This document shows positions 3,482 to 5,102 of a stretch of DNA of 5,102 bases, piece by piece. The position numbers and the translations under genes were made by a program. The stretch spans positions 1 to 5,102 of the forward strand of contig WAQV01000020.1 of assembly GCA_015520065.1 (NCBI GenBank). Reading direction: 5' to 3'. Each line of letters starts with the position of its first letter. Position 1 is the stretch's first letter. The notes beneath the pieces were generated by a model. It saw nothing but the letters and a program-made list of their open reading frames with translations. It ran no database searches and was not told where the DNA came from. The stretch is from Candidatus Pacearchaeota archaeon. Lineage in GTDB: Archaea; Nanobdellota; Nanobdellia; Pacearchaeales; GW2011-AR1.

Positions 3482-5102
3482 CTAATCAATGCCTCTTTGA
3501 AGAGAGTAAAGCTGAAAATACTTTCCTTTCTTTTTCATTAATTCTGCATGCCTTCCAACCTCTACAATTCTTCCTTTGTCAAGAACAACTATCTTGTCTG
3601 CATTCTTCACAGTTGAAAACCTGTGAGCAATAATAATTGTGGTTCTTCCGTGAATCAGTTTGTTTATCCCTTCCTGAACCTTTTTCTCTGACATCGCATC
3701 AAGAGAAGCTGTTGGTTCATCAAGAAGAAGGATTTTCGGGTTTTTGAGAAAAGCCATTGTTAATGCTAATCTTTGTTTTTGTCCTGTGGAAAGCTTAATG
3801 CCCCTCTCTCCAACAAGAGTTCTATACCCTTTTGGAAGCTTAATTATAAATTCGTGAGCATTTGCAGCTTTTGCTGCCCTTACAATGTCCTCTTTACTGG
3901 CTGATGGATTTGCATATTTTATGTTGCTTATCAGAGTATCATTAAAAACACTTATCTCCTGCGGAACAACTGCTATCTGCTCTCTCATCCATTTAAGCTT
4001 CAGCTTCCTTATATCAACTCCGTCAAAAAGTATTTGCCCTTTCAATGGTTTGTAATATCCTAAGATTAATTCTGAGAGGGTTGTTTTTCCTACTCCACTT
4101 TCACCAACTAAAGCAACAGTTTCACCAGGACTTATTTTAAGATTTATGTCTTTCAAAACCTCAACTCCGTTATTGTAGGAGAAGTATACATTCCTGAACT
4201 CTATCTCTCCTCTAAAATTCTTAATGGTTTTATTTCCATGTTTCATTGCCTCAGGAACAAGCCCTTTAAGCCAAAAGATTCTTTTGATTGCAACTGAGGC
4301 TCTCTTATAGCTTCTGTAAAAAGATGCAAGCCTAAAGAAAGGAGTATATGAAAAAGTAATATAACCAAAAAACATTACGAATTCTCCCTGAGTTATATTG
4401 CCGCTTCTAAGAAAAAATATTGCTGTCCCTAAAACAATTACAAAACTCAAATTATAGATTATCCCTTGCACATTCATCATTTTTGCTGTTTCCCTTGAGC
4501 TTGCAGCATACGGCTTTACTGACTTCTCAACAAGAGAGTTTTCAATGCTCTTTTTTTCATTATCTTCCATAGCAAAGTTTTTTACAAGGAAAACATTATA
4601 CAACTTGTCATAAACATTTCCATACTCTCTGTCAAATACCTCGCGCATCTTTTTCTGGCTTCTTAGTATTGCTGGAGTCATTTTTAGAGTTGCAAATGTG
4701 TAAACTATAAAAGTGAAAATTACTATCAGAGCAAGCTGCCACTGGATAATAAACATCATTATTATTGAAAACACGAGAAATATTATTGAAGGAAGAGTTT
4801 CTGAAACAATCTCAATCATATGTTGTATGTGCCACGAGCCTCTTGAGATTTTTTCAAGTATTGTTCCTGTCTTTTTGGTTTTATGGAAGTTTATTGGAAG
4901 AGTTAAAAAGTGGCCATAAGCTTCGGATTCCAGCCTTAGTGATATTTTTGCTCCTAAAACATCACCTAACTCAAAGGTTTTCTTGGATGTGTAATTAGAT
5001 GCTAATCCTAAAAATGCCCATATCCCTATAAGAGACAATAAAAGAGTTATTGGGGTGTTCGGAATTATTGCAAGGTCAAAAAGACGCCCGTAAATATAAG
5101 GA
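3482..5102 (-). CDS. ABC exporter (TMD-NBD half-transporter), 5' end off the window
   Basis: The frame is open from the right edge to a TAG at 3482-3484, giving 539 visible residues. The TTG at 5036-5038 is not the start, because 21 upstream codons (ending PNTPITLLL) continue the membrane domain; about 40-60 residues including TM1 are missing. Numbering from the edge, hydrophobic segments lie near 12-36, 103-136 (two), 214-231 and 240-258. The ATPase domain follows: Walker A GESGVGKTT (333-341), Q-loop Q381, signature LSTGQ (437-441), Walker B LLLDE with catalytic E462, D-loop SLD (466-468) and switch H493. This is the MsbA/multidrug type of ABC exporter, working as a dimer at the cytoplasmic membrane; the substrate (lipid, peptide or drug) cannot be told. 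The signature has Thr instead of the first Gly of LSGGQ. It converges on the surface-protein gene with an 86-base gap, and no T-tract terminator is seen on this strand. Confidence 0.93.
   Translation of the reverse strand, partial: PYIYGRLFDLAIIPNTPITLLLSLIGIWAFLGLASNYTSKKTFELGDVLGAKISLRLESEAYGHFLTLPINFHKTKKTGTILEKISRGSWHIQHMIEIVSETLPSIIFLVFSIIMMFIIQWQLALIVIFTFIVYTFATLKMTPAILRSQKKMREVFDREYGNVYDKLYNVFLVKNFAMEDNEKKSIENSLVEKSVKPYAASSRETAKMMNVQGIIYNLSFVIVLGTAIFFLRSGNITQGEFVMFFGYITFSYTPFFRLASFYRSYKRASVAIKRIFWLKGLVPEAMKHGNKTIKNFRGEIEFRNVYFSYNNGVEVLKDINLKISPGETVALVGESGVGKTTLSELILGYYKPLKGQILFDGVDIRKLKLKWMREQIAVVPQEISVFNDTLISNIKYANPSASKEDIVRAAKAANAHEFIIKLPKGYRTLVGERGIKLSTGQKQRLALTMAFLKNPKILLLDEPTASLDAMSEKKVQEGINKLIHGRTTIIIAHRFSTVKNADKIVVLDKGRIVEVGRHAELMKKKGKYFQLYSLQRGID

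Noticed and set aside
4713..4998. Two overlapping + strand frames (68 and 77 codons)
   Set aside because: Both lie antisense within the membrane domain of the ABC exporter; their Ile/Leu-rich products mirror codons of the real gene and they lack start signals.
5036..5038. TTG as the start codon of the - strand ABC exporter
   Set aside because: The frame stays open for 21 more codons to the window edge and those residues continue a membrane segment; a start here would cut into the transmembrane domain. The gene is partial.
1..5102. CRISPR array, tRNA/rRNA, insertion sequence or defence island
   Set aside because: I found no regularly spaced repeats, cloverleaf-like sequence, transposase or integrase, terminal inverted repeats, or defence-associated domains on either strand.

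Overview
The window looks archaeal, and most likely comes from an AT-rich DPANN archaeon of the Woesearchaeota/Pacearchaeota type. The signs are a truncated diphthamide-synthase (Dph2) domain, which is absent from bacteria; archaeal TATA boxes (CTTTAAATA, TTTATAAA) at leaderless or short-leader distances; a T-rich archaeal-style terminator; and a signal-peptide/Ig-like/C-terminal-anchor surface protein ending in EEFGESYY, a tail I associate with putative S-layer proteins of these lineages. The lineage is inferred from gene content, not from a database search.

Layout, left to right. Positions 2-145 hold the possible 3' end of an unidentified + strand gene. An archaeal promoter (209-217) and a near-perfect Shine-Dalgarno (241-248) then lead into a 29-residue protein with eight cysteines (254-343), too short for ordinary gene callers. 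A second promoter with the same 11-base core (414-424) sits 22 bases before the start of a membrane-anchored six-cysteine protein (446-904), which is probably leaderless. Next are a Dph2 homologue that stops after its first domain (943-1257) and, 11 bases later with its own Shine-Dalgarno, a complete endonuclease IV-type TIM-barrel protein (1269-2054). A 147-base intergenic region carries a TATA box and a perfect 8-bp stem-loop at the predicted 5' end of the mRNA for the putative surface protein (2202-3395). That gene ends in a strong oligo-T terminator. Converging on it from the - strand is an ABC exporter (3482 to beyond 5102), cut by the right edge.

How the genes fit together. The window looks like ordinary chromosome with several small independent transcription units, not one dedicated system. 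The surface protein and the ABC exporter both concern the cell envelope, but they are convergent and separately expressed. The endonuclease IV homologue is a base-excision-repair candidate and shares a transcript with the Dph2 fragment. I see no defence system, mobile element, CRISPR array, tRNA or rRNA. The points most worth a second look are the eight-cysteine microprotein, the one-domain Dph2, and the stem-loop leader of the surface-protein gene.
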